Shown piece by piece: positions 26,953-35,686 of a stretch of 64,000 bases of DNA. The DNA is from Falsiroseomonas sp051859025. Lineage in GTDB: Bacteria > Pseudomonadota > Alphaproteobacteria > Acetobacterales > Acetobacteraceae. Position numbers and translations under genes: made by a program. Every line of letters begins with the position of its first letter. The stretch's first letter is position 1. The notes under the pieces were generated by a model, which saw only the letters and a list, made by a program, of their open reading frames with translations, did no database searches and was not told the origin of the DNA. Location: NCBI RefSeq assembly GCF_051859025.1, contig NZ_JBHYGL010000012.1:62001-126000 (forward strand), read 5' to 3'.

Positions 26953-27467
26953 CAGTCGCGCCAGGGCCAGAGCGGCCAGAAGCGCAGCCGCGCGCCCCAC
27001 ATCGCCCGCCACAGCGGCGGGACCAGGATCCAGCCCAGGCCGAGGATCCCGATCGCCTCCACCAGCAGGTCCCAGTGGGAGCCCTGCACCACGCTCCGCA
27101 CCGGGGCGCGCGGGTCGTAGCGGATCGATATCCGGGCACCGAGCGACGGCCAGTGCCGGAGCGATGCGTTCTCCGCCTCCACCACCGCGCCGTCGCGCGT
27201 TTCGAAGCGCAGCGTGAACAGCGGAACGGGCAGCCAGGCGGGCAGATCCTCGTCCCGCGTGACCGGCTCTCCATTCGCCTTGCGCAGCGGCACGACGGTC
27301 GCGACCGTGGTTTCGGTGCCCTGCCAGATCGTCACCTTCTCCGCCAGGCTGGACGCCAGCATCAGCAGACAGGCCAGCAGCGCCAGCGCGAAGCGCTTGC
27401 GGAAATGGGGCGGCGGCCAGGTGGCCCCGCCTCCGGGCCGGGCCGTCCAGGGATTGGGCGCCGTCAT
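26952..27467 (-). CDS. DUF3592-type two-helix membrane protein
   Basis: A 171-residue membrane protein. One hydrophobic helix lies near residues 25-42 (FALALLACLLMLASSLA) and another near 138-155 (LLVEAIGILGLGWILVP). Between them is a beta-rich soluble domain with the DUF3592-like segment GARISIRYDPRAPVRSVV. I prefer the ATG at 27467 over a TTG at 27506. It is coupled to the GH99-like gene downstream and divergent from the YcgN-type gene. Function unknown. Confidence 0.7.
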   Translation of the reverse strand: MTAPNPWTARPGGGATWPPPHFRKRFALALLACLLMLASSLAEKVTIWQGTETTVATVVPLRKANGEPVTRDEDLPAWLPVPLFTLRFETRDGAVVEAENASLRHWPSLGARISIRYDPRAPVRSVVQGSHWDLLVEAIGILGLGWILVPPLWRAMWGARLRFWPLWPWRD

Positions 27468-27515
27468 CGCAGGGGAGACCTGCCCGCGCCGGGCGGCTGC
27501 CGTCAAGCAGCGGCC

Positions 27516-27543
27516 TTGCCAGCGCGACCATTCGGGCTAGGGT
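27516..27543 (+). promoter_or_regulatory. Promoter of the YcgN-family gene
   Basis: TTGCCA at 27516-27521, a 16-base spacer, then TAGGGT at 27538-27543. Six bases lie between this -10-like element and the ATG at 27550, and no ribosome-binding site is present, so the transcript is probably leaderless. Confidence 0.5.
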
Positions 27544-27549
27544 GCCCCG

Positions 27550-28050
27550 ATGGCGGCCACCGATCCCTTCTGGCGCAGGAAGACCCTCGGCGCGATGACG
27601 CGCCCGGAATGGGAAAGCCTGTGCGATGGCTGCGGCCGCTGCTGCCTGCACAAGTTGCGGGACGGGGAGACGGAAGAACTCCTCTGGACTCATGTCGCCT
27701 GCCGCCTGCTGGACAGCCAGTCCTGCCAGTGCAGCGACTACGCGAACCGCAAGGCCCGTGTGCCTGACTGCGTGAAGCTGACGCCGGCCAAGGTGGCGAC
27801 GATCGACTGGCTGCCGCCGACCTGTGCCTATCGCCTGCTGGCGGAAGGCCGCGACCTGCCCTGGTGGCACCCCCTCGTCTCCGGCGATCCGGAGACGGTG
27901 CACAAGGCCGGGGTTTCCGTCCGCGGCCGCGCGCTCGCGGAACGGGAGGCCGGCGCGCTGGAAGACCACATCGTCGCCTGGCCGGGCCGCGTGCCCAAGG
28001 CGGCGCGGCCGATTCCGCCACTTCGAGGCGGATCGGATACCGAACTTTGA
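27550..28050 (+). CDS. YcgN/UPF0260 cysteine-cluster protein
   Basis: A 166-residue protein of the UPF0260 (YcgN) family, part of the zinc/iron-chelating YkgJ-like group. The cysteine cluster CDGCGRCCLHKL (residues 26-37) is followed by C52, CQC at 59-61, a cysteine in PDC near 75 and one in PPTC near 93. All positions of the family are present. Function is unknown. Its stop lies 19 bases before the DapA-like gene, so the two may be co-transcribed. Confidence 0.88.
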   Translation: MAATDPFWRRKTLGAMTRPEWESLCDGCGRCCLHKLRDGETEELLWTHVACRLLDSQSCQCSDYANRKARVPDCVKLTPAKVATIDWLPPTCAYRLLAEGRDLPWWHPLVSGDPETVHKAGVSVRGRALAEREAGALEDHIVAWPGRVPKAARPIPPLRGGSDTEL

Positions 28051-28069
28051 AGGGAAGGACCCGGATATC

Positions 28070-29008
28070 ATGAAGGACGCGCTTTTCGGCGGCATCAACG
28101 CCGCCGCCCTGACGGCGATGAACCCCGACCTCTCGCCGGACCTCGATACCTATGCCGCGCATTGCAAGTGGCTGCTGGCCAATGGCTGCAACGGCCTCGG
28201 CATCCTCGGCACCACCGGCGAGGCCAACAGCTTCGGCTTCGATGAGCGCAAGATGATCCTGGAAGGCATCGTGGCCCGCGGCGTGCCCGCGACGCGCCTG
28301 ATGCCGGGCACCGGCTGCGCCTCGCTCATGGATACCGTCGAACTGACCAAGCATGCGAAGGCGCAGGGCTGCCGCGGCGTGCTGGTGCTGCCGCCCTTCT
28401 ACTACAAGGCGCCGACGGATGACGGGCTCTTCGCCTATTTCTCCGAGGTCGTGAACCGCGTCGGCGGCGGCATCGCCCTCTATCTCTATCACTTCCCGCA
28501 GCAATCGGCGGTGCCCTTCAGCCTCGACCTGATCGGCCGCCTGCTGAAGGCCTTCCCGGGTGTCATCAAGGGCGTGAAGGATTCGTCGGGCGACTACGCC
28601 AACATGAAGGCGATGATCGACCACTTCGCGAAGGACGGGTTCGAGGTCTATTCGGGCGCCGACAATTTCGTGCAGAAGATCCTGGCCGAGGGCGGCGCCG
28701 GCTGCATCACCGCCGCCGCCAACGTCAACGCCCGCTTCGGCCAGATCGTCTACCAGAAGCGCACGGGCGCCGAGGCTGATGCGGCGCAGGCCGTGCTGGA
28801 CGCGACCCGCAAGGCCGCGACGGCCGTGGCGCTGATCCCCGGCCTGCGTGAGATCATCGCCCGCAGCACCGGCCATGATGGCTGGCGCACCATCCGCCCG
28901 CCGCACCTGCCGCTCGCCGGCGATGAAGGTCAGAAGGCATGGGATGCGATGCAGGCCGCCGGCGCGCTGCCGCTGGCGGGCATGGGCATGAAGGCCGCGG
29001 CTGAATGA
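28070..29008 (+). CDS. DapA-family aldolase/lyase
   Basis: A 312-residue TIM-barrel class I aldolase of the dihydrodipicolinate synthase/N-acetylneuraminate lyase family. The conserved GTTGEANSF loop is near 46, the tyrosine of LYLYHFP near 141, and the Schiff-base lysine in GVIKGVKDSSGD near 170. GIDK-type specificity residues of true DapA are absent, so this is likely a 2-keto-3-deoxy acid or hydroxyl-keto acid aldolase, not the lysine enzyme. The AAGGGAAGG ribosome-binding site supports the ATG at 28070. It overlaps the cupin gene by 4 bases. Confidence 0.85.
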   Translation: MKDALFGGINAAALTAMNPDLSPDLDTYAAHCKWLLANGCNGLGILGTTGEANSFGFDERKMILEGIVARGVPATRLMPGTGCASLMDTVELTKHAKAQGCRGVLVLPPFYYKAPTDDGLFAYFSEVVNRVGGGIALYLYHFPQQSAVPFSLDLIGRLLKAFPGVIKGVKDSSGDYANMKAMIDHFAKDGFEVYSGADNFVQKILAEGGAGCITAAANVNARFGQIVYQKRTGAEADAAQAVLDATRKAATAVALIPGLREIIARSTGHDGWRTIRPPHLPLAGDEGQKAWDAMQAAGALPLAGMGMKAAAE

Positions 29009-29319
29009 GCACGCCGCTCACCTGCCGCGCGCCGGCCACCGGCACGGTGCAGATCGACGACGACAAGGTGAAGGTCACGCGCTGGGATTTCGATCCCGGC
29101 GCGGAGACCGGCTGGCACCGCCACGGCATGTCCTATGTGGTCACGCCCGTCACCGACGGCACGCTGCTGCTGGAACTGCCGGGCGGCCAGACGATGACGG
29201 CGGAACTCAAGGCCGGCGTCAGCTACGCCCGCGCCTTCGGCACCGAGCACAACGTGGTCAATGCCGGCACCGCGAAGCTGTCCTTCGTCGAGGTCGAGCT
29301 GAAGGCCTATGCCGGCTGA
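29005..29319 (+). CDS. Small cupin-domain protein
   Basis: A 104-residue single-domain cupin. Metal-ligand candidates are H38 and H40 in GWHRHGMSYVV and the histidine in FGTEHNVVNAG near 76. The start overlaps the aldolase stop as ATGA, so it is translated with it; a role in the same pathway, such as isomerase or accessory, is inferred. Its last 13 bases overlap the convergent DMT exporter gene. Confidence 0.82.
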   Translation: MSTPLTCRAPATGTVQIDDDKVKVTRWDFDPGAETGWHRHGMSYVVTPVTDGTLLLELPGGQTMTAELKAGVSYARAFGTEHNVVNAGTAKLSFVEVELKAYAG

Positions 29320-30191
29320 CGCTTCGTGAGCGTCACCAGCGCCAGCCCTGAGAAGATGAGCGCCGCGGCCGGCAGGGTCAGCCAGCCCGGCACCTCGTCG
29401 AACAGCAGGAAGCCGTAGATCAGGCCGGCCAGCGTGATGAGGTAGGAGACCTGGCTGGTCACCATGCCCCCCGCGCTGACCAGCAGGCGGAAATAGATCA
29501 GGTAGGCCACCGCCGTGATCACGCCCTGCACCAGCAGCAGCATCGCGATGCCCGCGCTCGGCGGCGGACCCAGATGGCCGAGGGCCAGCGCCATCAGCAG
29601 CACCGATCCCGACGCACCCACCAGCGTCCCCGCCGCCTGCGCCAGTGGCGAGCTTCCCGGCACGGCGAGCTTCACCGACAGCAGGTTGGACAGCGCGTAG
29701 CAGACCGGCGTCAGCACCATCAGCGCCGCCCAGGGCAGCAGCGCGGGATCGGGCAGCGCGGCGCCCGGCGCCATCGCCAGCCCGACGCCCGCCACGCAAA
29801 GCGCCGCGCCCAGCATGATGCGCGGCGTCGCGCGCTCTATCCCCGCCATGGCGAAGAACAGCGTGCTGAGCAGCCCCGACAGCGGCACCAGCAGCGCGAA
29901 CAATCCGGCCGGCGCGCGGCTCAGCCCCGTGAAGGCGAAGAGGTTCGCGCAGGCCAGCCCGATGAAGCCGCCGCTGACGTAATGCACCCAATGCGGCCGG
30001 GTCCATCGCGGCATGTCGCGACTGCGCGCGCAGACCGCCAGCAGCGTGATGGCGCTGATCACCGCCGCGATGGTGGCGACGCCGAGTGGCTTCATCCCTT
30101 GCGCCATCGCGAGTTTCGCCATCGCCGGTGTCAGCCCCCAGATGGCGCCGAGGGCGAGGAGCGCGAGCGCGATGGAAAGGCGTTGGGGCAT
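29307..30191 (-). CDS. EamA/DMT-family exporter
   Basis: A 294-residue inner-membrane protein with ten hydrophobic segments in two EamA repeats. The first repeat begins ALLALGAIWGLTPAMAKLA near residue 10 and the second near 150 (LLPWAALMVLTPVCYALSN). Family members export amino acids, nucleosides or drugs. A consensus -35 TTGACA lies upstream on the minus strand (30226-30221) but no clear -10 accompanies it. The gene is divergent from the YgjP-like peptidase. Confidence 0.86.
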   Translation of the reverse strand: MPQRLSIALALLALGAIWGLTPAMAKLAMAQGMKPLGVATIAAVISAITLLAVCARSRDMPRWTRPHWVHYVSGGFIGLACANLFAFTGLSRAPAGLFALLVPLSGLLSTLFFAMAGIERATPRIMLGAALCVAGVGLAMAPGAALPDPALLPWAALMVLTPVCYALSNLLSVKLAVPGSSPLAQAAGTLVGASGSVLLMALALGHLGPPPSAGIAMLLLVQGVITAVAYLIYFRLLVSAGGMVTSQVSYLITLAGLIYGFLLFDEVPGWLTLPAAALIFSGLALVTLTKRQPA

Positions 30192-30266
30192 GCCCGTCAA
30201 CACAGTAGTGCAGCGAAGTATGTCAAGCGGTTGAATCGCGAAGGCCCTTCGCGCCATGGTGGTTCG

Positions 30267-30989
30267 ATGCTCCCCGAATCGGAATTGATCACGCTGCCCG
30301 CCGCGAAGGGCCACCTGGCGCTGCCTGCCCGTTGCCTGGTGCGCTGGCAGGCTTCCACCCGCGCGCGCCGCGTCTCCATGCGCATCTGCCCGAAGCATGG
30401 CGCCGTCGTCGTCATCCTGCCGCCGGGCAAGGGCCGCCGCGCCGGCCTGGCGCTGCTGCGGGAACACGGCGACTGGGTGATGGAACGCCTGGCCGCCCTG
30501 GCCCCGGCCGTGCCGTTCGAGGCCGATGCCACGGTGCTGCTGGGCGGCGCGCCGCATCGCATCCGCCATGATCCCGCGGCGCTGGGCGGCGCCTTCCTCG
30601 ATGGTCACAGCATCATCGTCGCCGGCGATCCCGCCTTCCTGCGCCGCCGCGTCGGCGACTTCATGCGGGCGGAGGCAAGGCGGCGCATCCGCAGCCTCAT
30701 CGGCCCGCATGCCGCGGCACTCGGCGTCAAGCCGCGCGCGCTGCGGCTGAAGGACACGCGCAGCCGCTGGGGCAGCTGCGCGCCGGATGGCACGCTCGCC
30801 TTCTCCTGGCGCCTGGTGATGGCCCCGGAATGGGTGCTGGACTACGTCGTGGCGCATGAGGTCGCGCATCTGAAGGAACTCAACCACTCCGCCCGCTTCT
30901 GGGCGCATGTCTCGCGCCTCACGCCCAATCGCGACGATGCGGTTGAATGGCTGCGGCAGGAGGGGCCGGCGCTCTTGCGCGTCGGCTGA
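30267..30989 (+). CDS. YgjP/DUF45-type zinc metallopeptidase
   Basis: A 240-residue cytoplasmic protein of the YgjP/DUF45 family. The zinc motif HEVAHLKELNH (HExxH plus a histidine five residues on) is near residue 196-206, preceded by the conserved KDTRSRWGSCAPDGTLAFSW core near 166. The substrate is unknown. The ATG at 30267 is the first plausible start in frame. It precedes the SDR gene by 41 bases. Confidence 0.88.
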   Translation: MLPESELITLPAAKGHLALPARCLVRWQASTRARRVSMRICPKHGAVVVILPPGKGRRAGLALLREHGDWVMERLAALAPAVPFEADATVLLGGAPHRIRHDPAALGGAFLDGHSIIVAGDPAFLRRRVGDFMRAEARRRIRSLIGPHAAALGVKPRALRLKDTRSRWGSCAPDGTLAFSWRLVMAPEWVLDYVVAHEVAHLKELNHSARFWAHVSRLTPNRDDAVEWLRQEGPALLRVG

Positions 30990-31030
30990 AACCGGGGCGA
31001 CATCGGTCGCCGCAACGACAGGGAACGGCC

Positions 31031-31789
31031 ATGACCGAGCGCACCATCCTCGTCACCGGCGCGACCGCGGGCTTCGGCCTGGCCATCGCCCGCCGCTTCG
31101 CCGCCGATGGCTGGCGCATCATCGCGACCGGCCGGCGCGGCGATCGCCTGGCCTCGCTGGTGGAGGAACTGGGGCCCACACGCTGCCATTCCGTGCCGCT
31201 GGATGTGCGGGACCGGAAGGCCGTGCTGGCGGAAATCGAGGCGCTGCCCGGCAGCTTCCGGACGATCGACGTGGTGGTGAACAATGCCGGCCTGGCCGCG
31301 GGGCTCGACCTCGCGCAGGGCGCCGACCTCGATGACTGGGACGCGATGGTCGACACCAACTGCAAGGGGCTGATGTATGTGACGCGCGCCGTGCTGCCGG
31401 GGATGGTGGCGCGGGATCGCGGGCACATCGTCAATATCGGCTCCACCGCCGGCGAATGGCCCTATCCCGGCGGCAACGTCTATGGCGCCACCAAGGCCTT
31501 CGTCCGCCAGTTCAGCCACAACCTCCGCGCCGATCTCTTCGGCACGCAGATCCGCGTGACGGAGATCGAGCCCGGCCTGGTGGGCGGCACGGAATTCAGC
31601 GCCGTGCGCTTCAAGGGCGATGCCGCCAAGGCCGCCGCCCCCTATGCGGGCACGGATCCGCTGACGCCGGAGGATATCGCGGATGCCGTCCACTGGTCCG
31701 TCTCCCGCCCCGCCCGCGTCAACATCAACACGATGCAGCTGATGCCGGTGGCGCAGAGTTTCGGGCCGCTCCGCGTCCACAAGGGCTGA
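31031..31789 (+). CDS. YdfG-type short-chain dehydrogenase
   Basis: A 252-residue SDR with the NADP-binding TGATAGFG motif at 9-16, followed by TGRRGDRL (the arginines suit NADP), NNAG near 87, catalytic serine in NIGSTAGEW and the YGATK pair near 153. The C-terminal NINTMQLMPV is typical of the YdfG group, which oxidises 3-hydroxy acids such as serine or 3-hydroxypropionate. It is followed by a membrane protein gene after 2 bases. Confidence 0.88.
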   Translation: MTERTILVTGATAGFGLAIARRFAADGWRIIATGRRGDRLASLVEELGPTRCHSVPLDVRDRKAVLAEIEALPGSFRTIDVVVNNAGLAAGLDLAQGADLDDWDAMVDTNCKGLMYVTRAVLPGMVARDRGHIVNIGSTAGEWPYPGGNVYGATKAFVRQFSHNLRADLFGTQIRVTEIEPGLVGGTEFSAVRFKGDAAKAAAPYAGTDPLTPEDIADAVHWSVSRPARVNINTMQLMPVAQSFGPLRVHKG

Positions 31790-31791
31790 GG

Positions 31792-32166
31792 GTGACCGAA
31801 CAGGGATCCCGCGCGCTGCGGCGTGTGGTGCGCGGCTTCACGGCCGCCACCATCGCCGCCATGGCCGCCGGCATCTGGCTGTCGATCGCGACGACGGATT
31901 GGATGTGGTTCGCGCGATCGGGCGCCATCATCACCGCACTCGGCCTGGTGCTGGCCAGCCGGAAGGTGCTGATTGCGCGGGCCGATTTGATGGCGCTGCT
32001 GCAGGACATGGAGCGCGTGGACGGCGCGGAACGCACCGTGCGGCTGGAAAGCTTCAAGCGCCTGCAACGCGACCTCGACCGCCAGATCATGGAAAAGGCG
32101 GGCTTCGCGCTGCTGATCTTGGGCACGCTGATCTGGGGCTTCGGGGACCTGATCGGGCGGCTGTGA
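31792..32166 (+). CDS. Small membrane protein of unknown function
   Basis: A 124-residue product starting at GTG, two bases after the SDR stop. Hydrophobic helices lie near residues 15-33 and 36-58, and another near 103-122 (FALLILGTLIWGFGDLIG). Between them is a charged, helical cytoplasmic stretch (ERVDGAERTVRLESFKRLQRDL is representative in kind). It is not recognised as any named family. Confidence 0.6.
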   Translation: MTEQGSRALRRVVRGFTAATIAAMAAGIWLSIATTDWMWFARSGAIITALGLVLASRKVLIARADLMALLQDMERVDGAERTVRLESFKRLQRDLDRQIMEKAGFALLILGTLIWGFGDLIGRL

Positions 32167-32173
32167 GGCTCCC

Positions 32174-33064
32174 TCACGCCAGCGGGTGGTGTTCCTCCAC
32201 CAGGCGCTTCAGCCTTTCCTCCAGCACCTTGGTGTAGATCTGCGTCGTCGCGATATCCGCGTGGCCCAGCAGGATCTGCAGGCTTCGGAGGTCGGCGCCG
32301 TTCCCCAGCAGGTGGGAGGCGAAGCTGTGGCGCAGCACATGCGGGCTGACCCTGTCCTGGTCCAGCCCCGCCGCGATCGCCGCATCCTTCAGGATCAGCC
32401 CGACATTCTGCCGCGTGATGTGCCCACCCGCGGCGCGGGAGGGAAACAGCCAGCGCGAAGGCTTCGCGCCCTTCGGCAGTTCCTTCATCGTCGCCAGCGC
32501 CGCTTCCCGCGCGCGGGCGGAAATCGGCACCAGCCTTTCCTTGTTGCCCTTGCCCGTCACCGCCACCAGCGGCTGGCCCGGCCGCAGCGCATTGGCGGGG
32601 AGTGCGATCAATTCGCTGACGCGCAGCCCGCTGCTGTAGAGAAGTTCCACCAGCGCCACGGCCAGGTATCCCCGCGCGCCGGGCAGCCCCGCGGCACCCT
32701 CCAGCAGCGCCGTCACATCGGCCTCGCTCAGCGCCTTGGGCAGGCTGGCGGGCAGGCGGGGGCCTTCCAGCAATTCGGTCGGGTCATCCGCCCGCACCCC
32801 CTCCCGCGCCAGGAAGCGGAAATATTGTCGCAGGGCGGAAAGCCGGCGCGCCGCCGTCCGCGCCGCCAAGCCGGCGTCCGACATGCCGCGGCGGTAGGAC
32901 CTCAGCACCTCCACCCCCGCTTCCGCCGGCGCGACGCCCTGCTGCCGGCAATGCACGCCGAAATCCTCAAGGTCCGCCGCATAGGCGCTGATGGTGTTGC
33001 GCGCCGCGCCGCGTTCCGCGGCCAGCATCTCCAGGAACGCTTCCGCGTGCCGGTCCCAGGCCAT
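32174..33064 (-). CDS. xerD: Tyrosine recombinase XerD
   Basis: A 296-residue site-specific recombinase that with XerC resolves chromosome dimers at dif. The N-terminal SAM-like domain runs to about residue 95. The catalytic set is complete: R in SGLRVSELI (about 147), K in TGKGNKERLVPI (about 171), H-x-x-R in HVLRHSFA (about 242-245), H in LGHADI (about 268) and Y in IYTKV (about 277). The length and the KGNKER segment are those of chromosomal XerD, not phage integrases. It is preceded by a 48-residue membrane protein gene on the same strand. Confidence 0.94.
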   Translation of the reverse strand: MAWDRHAEAFLEMLAAERGAARNTISAYAADLEDFGVHCRQQGVAPAEAGVEVLRSYRRGMSDAGLAARTAARRLSALRQYFRFLAREGVRADDPTELLEGPRLPASLPKALSEADVTALLEGAAGLPGARGYLAVALVELLYSSGLRVSELIALPANALRPGQPLVAVTGKGNKERLVPISARAREAALATMKELPKGAKPSRWLFPSRAAGGHITRQNVGLILKDAAIAAGLDQDRVSPHVLRHSFASHLLGNGADLRSLQILLGHADIATTQIYTKVLEERLKRLVEEHHPLA

Positions 33065-33074
33065 CCGAGGCGGC

Positions 33075-33221
33075 TCAGCGTGTGCCGAAGCGCTCCGCCG
33101 GCACGGTCCGCTCCACCGGCTGCGGCGTCACGGTGGGCGGGAAGGCGCCGACCGCCAGCAGCCCGAGCACGACCACCCCGACCAGCAGCACGACCAGCAG
33201 CAGAAGGGGGTGGCGGAACAT
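33075..33221 (-). CDS. 48-residue single-helix membrane protein
   Basis: A short frame from ATG 33221 to 33075. One strongly hydrophobic helix (residues 6-27) is followed by a proline-rich periplasmic or cytoplasmic tail of about 20 residues. It ends 10 bases before xerD on the same strand and starts 49 bases from the divergent aroK-aroB gene. The location and clean hydrophobic profile favour a real gene. No family is recognised. Confidence 0.5.
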   Translation of the reverse strand: MFRHPLLLLVVLLVGVVVLGLLAVGAFPPTVTPQPVERTVPAERFGTR

Positions 33222-33270
33222 CGGAAGGGCGGATCCTCGCGCGGGCTTGGCTGTGCTAGCCTCGCGCATC

Positions 33271-35016
33271 GTGTCACGCAACACCGCCCTTTCGGCCTGG
33301 CCGTCCCTGGATGCCAGCGCCCCCCCGGCCCCCGCCGCGCCCTTCGGTGCGGAGGATGCCGTGCGCGCCGACCCCCATCCCGCCGCCGCTCGCAGCATTG
33401 TGCTGGTCGGCATGCCCGGGGCCGGCAAATCCTCCATCGGCCGCCGCCTGGCCACGAAGCTGGGCCTGCCCTTCATCGATGCGGATACCGAGATCGAGGC
33501 CGCCGCCGGCCTGCCGATCACCGAGATCTTCACGCGATACGGGGAGCCGCATTTCAGGGATGGCGAACGCCGCGTCATCGCGCGCCTGCTGGCCGGGCCG
33601 CCTTTGGTGCTGGCCACCGGCGGCGGCGCCTTTTCCGATGCCCGCACGCGGGCGGCGGTCGCTTCCTCCGGCGCCGTCGCGGTCTGGCTGCGCTGCACCA
33701 TCGCCACCCTGCTCCGCCGCGTCGCGGGCCGCGAACACCGGCCCCTCTTCCTCAACAAGGACCCGCGTGAGGTGCTGGAGCGCCTGATGACGGCGCGCCA
33801 CCCCACCTTTGCCGAGGCCCCCGTGATCGTGGACTGCACCGACGAACCGCCCGAGACGACGACCCGCCGGGTGATGGAGGCGCTGGCCGCCCATCGCGAC
33901 CCCTCCCGCCTGCCGGTGCGGCTCGGCGACCGGGCCTATGACATATTGGTGGGTGAGGGCCTGGTGGCCCGCGCCGGGGCGCTGATCGCCCCCGTCCTGC
34001 CGGCGCGGCGCGTCGTCGTCATCACTGACGAAACCGTCGCCGCGCTGCATTTGCCCACCCTGACCGCGGGGCTGGCGGAGGCCGGGATCACCATCGTCTC
34101 CGCCATCACCGTCCCGCCCGGGGAGGCCAGCAAATCCTTCGGCCAACTGCAATGCGTGCTGGAAGCGGCACTGGCCGCCGGAGCGGATCGCCGCACCGCG
34201 GTGGTGGCGCTGGGCGGTGGCGTGGTGGGGGACCTCGCGGGCTTCGCGGCCGCGGTGGCGCTGCGCGGGCTGACCTTCATCCAGATACCCACCACCCTGC
34301 TGGCGCAGGTCGACAGCTCGGTGGGCGGCAAGACGGGCATCAACCTCTCGCTCGGCAAGAATCTGGTCGGCGCCTTCCACCAGCCCCGCCTGGTGCTGGC
34401 CGATACCGGCGTGCTGGGCACCCTGCCGCCCCGCGAACTCCGCGCGGGCTACGCGGAAGTGGCGAAGCACGGGCTGCTGCAGGGCGAACTCTGGGCATGG
34501 TGCGAGGCCGAGGGCGCCCGCGCCGTGGCCGGGGACCCCGCGGCGCTGGCCCATGCCGTGATGGAATCCTGCCGGCTGAAATCCGCCGTCGTCGCGGCGG
34601 ATGAACGGGAGGAGAGTGAGGAAGGCGGCCGCGCGCTGCTCAACCTCGGCCACACCTTCGGCCACGCGCTGGAAGCGGAATGCGGCTATGGCGGCGAATT
34701 GCTGCACGGGGAGGGCGTGGCCGTCGGCCTCGGCCTCGCCGCCGCGCTCTCCGCGCGCCTCGGCCATTGCAGCCAGGAACTGCCGGGGCGGGTGATCTCC
34801 CACCTACAGGAAGTCGGGCTGCCGGCGCGGATCGGCGACCTGAAGCGCAAATTCTCGGCGGAGGCGCTGATGGGGCGCATGCGCAAGGACAAGAAGGCGC
34901 GGGAAGGGGCCATGCGCTTCATCCTGCTGCGCGCGCCGGGCGACTGCTTCACTACGAGCGAGGTGCCGCCGCTCGCGGTGCAGACGCTGCTGCGGGATGA
35001 GGGGTGCGGGGAGTAG
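33271..35016 (+). CDS. aroKB: Fused shikimate kinase / 3-dehydroquinate synthase
   Basis: One 581-residue polypeptide carries two shikimate-pathway enzymes. Residues 45-210 form shikimate kinase, with Walker A GMPGAGKSS near 48, the DADTEIE motif near 70, and the TGGGAF loop near 116. From about 215 to the end is 3-dehydroquinate synthase, with GGGVVGDLAGF near 316, QVDSSVGGKTGIN near 345 and the zinc ligands in NLGHTFGHALE near 460. The kinase works at step 5 and the synthase at step 2, so they are not successive. The GTG at 33271 is preceded by TAGCCT ending 8 bases upstream; a GTG at 33361 is an alternative start. Confidence 0.93.
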   Translation: MSRNTALSAWPSLDASAPPAPAAPFGAEDAVRADPHPAAARSIVLVGMPGAGKSSIGRRLATKLGLPFIDADTEIEAAAGLPITEIFTRYGEPHFRDGERRVIARLLAGPPLVLATGGGAFSDARTRAAVASSGAVAVWLRCTIATLLRRVAGREHRPLFLNKDPREVLERLMTARHPTFAEAPVIVDCTDEPPETTTRRVMEALAAHRDPSRLPVRLGDRAYDILVGEGLVARAGALIAPVLPARRVVVITDETVAALHLPTLTAGLAEAGITIVSAITVPPGEASKSFGQLQCVLEAALAAGADRRTAVVALGGGVVGDLAGFAAAVALRGLTFIQIPTTLLAQVDSSVGGKTGINLSLGKNLVGAFHQPRLVLADTGVLGTLPPRELRAGYAEVAKHGLLQGELWAWCEAEGARAVAGDPAALAHAVMESCRLKSAVVAADEREESEEGGRALLNLGHTFGHALEAECGYGGELLHGEGVAVGLGLAAALSARLGHCSQELPGRVISHLQEVGLPARIGDLKRKFSAEALMGRMRKDKKAREGAMRFILLRAPGDCFTTSEVPPLAVQTLLRDEGCGE

Positions 35017-35106
35017 GCGGCGTCCCGCTATTCCCACCCCGGCATTCCCGCCCCGTCCCCCAGCCGCTAGGGTCATCCCGCACCGCACCATCGCCGGGGG
35101 ACCCCC

Positions 35107-35685
35107 ATGCCGCTGTCCGCGCCCGAAACCGATCGTCGCCTCATCCACACCCGAACGATCGAGATGCAGGGTTTCGCGCGCGCGGACGGCCTCTACGACA
35201 TCGAAGCCCATCTGGTGGACACCAAGACCTACCCCTTCGAGAACATGGACCGCGGCGCCATCCCCGCCGGGGAGCCCCTGCACGGCATGTGGCTGCGCCT
35301 AGTGGTGGGGGAGGACATGGTGATCCGCGCCTGCGAAGCCTCCACCGACTTCGCCCCCTACGCCGTCTGCCCCGGCGCCGCACCCAATTTTTCCGCACTT
35401 GCCGGCGTTTCCATCGGCGTCGGCTTCAATCGCGCGGTGAAGGACAGGGTGGGCGGGAGCGTCGGCTGCACCCACCTTCGCGAATTGCTGGCGCAGATGG
35501 CGACGGTCGCGTTCCAGACCATCGGCCCGCTGAAATGGCGCAAGGCGCGGGAGGAAGCGGCGCGCCTGAAGGAGGCGGGCCTGCCCGCCCCTGGCCCCAT
35601 CCGCAAGCTGCCGATCGGCTCCTGCCTCGCCTACGCGCCGGACAGCCCGGTGGTGGCGCGGCACCAGGCGGCGATGGAGGAGTAG
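35107..35685 (+). CDS. DUF2889 family protein
   Basis: A 192-residue protein matching DUF2889. The conserved elements are TIEMQGFARADGLYDIEAHLVDT (start of the domain near residue 17) and GSVGCTHLRELLAQMA near 118-133 with a conserved Cys-Thr-His. Function unknown. A TAGGGT element lies 34 bases upstream and a GGGGGAC ribosome-binding site precedes the ATG, so this gene has a normal leader. It is followed by one base before the convergent bolA gene. Confidence 0.85.
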   Translation: MPLSAPETDRRLIHTRTIEMQGFARADGLYDIEAHLVDTKTYPFENMDRGAIPAGEPLHGMWLRLVVGEDMVIRACEASTDFAPYAVCPGAAPNFSALAGVSIGVGFNRAVKDRVGGSVGCTHLRELLAQMATVAFQTIGPLKWRKAREEAARLKEAGLPAPGPIRKLPIGSCLAYAPDSPVVARHQAAMEE

Positions 35686-35686
35686 G

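Noticed and set aside
30198..30226. Full promoter for the DMT exporter
   Set aside because: The -35 is a perfect TTGACA, but no -10 of any quality lies at 15-18 bases, so I mention the -35 only.
32174..33064. Phage or island integrase
   Set aside because: Length, KGNKER motif and context are those of chromosomal XerD; no att-like repeats or phage genes are near.
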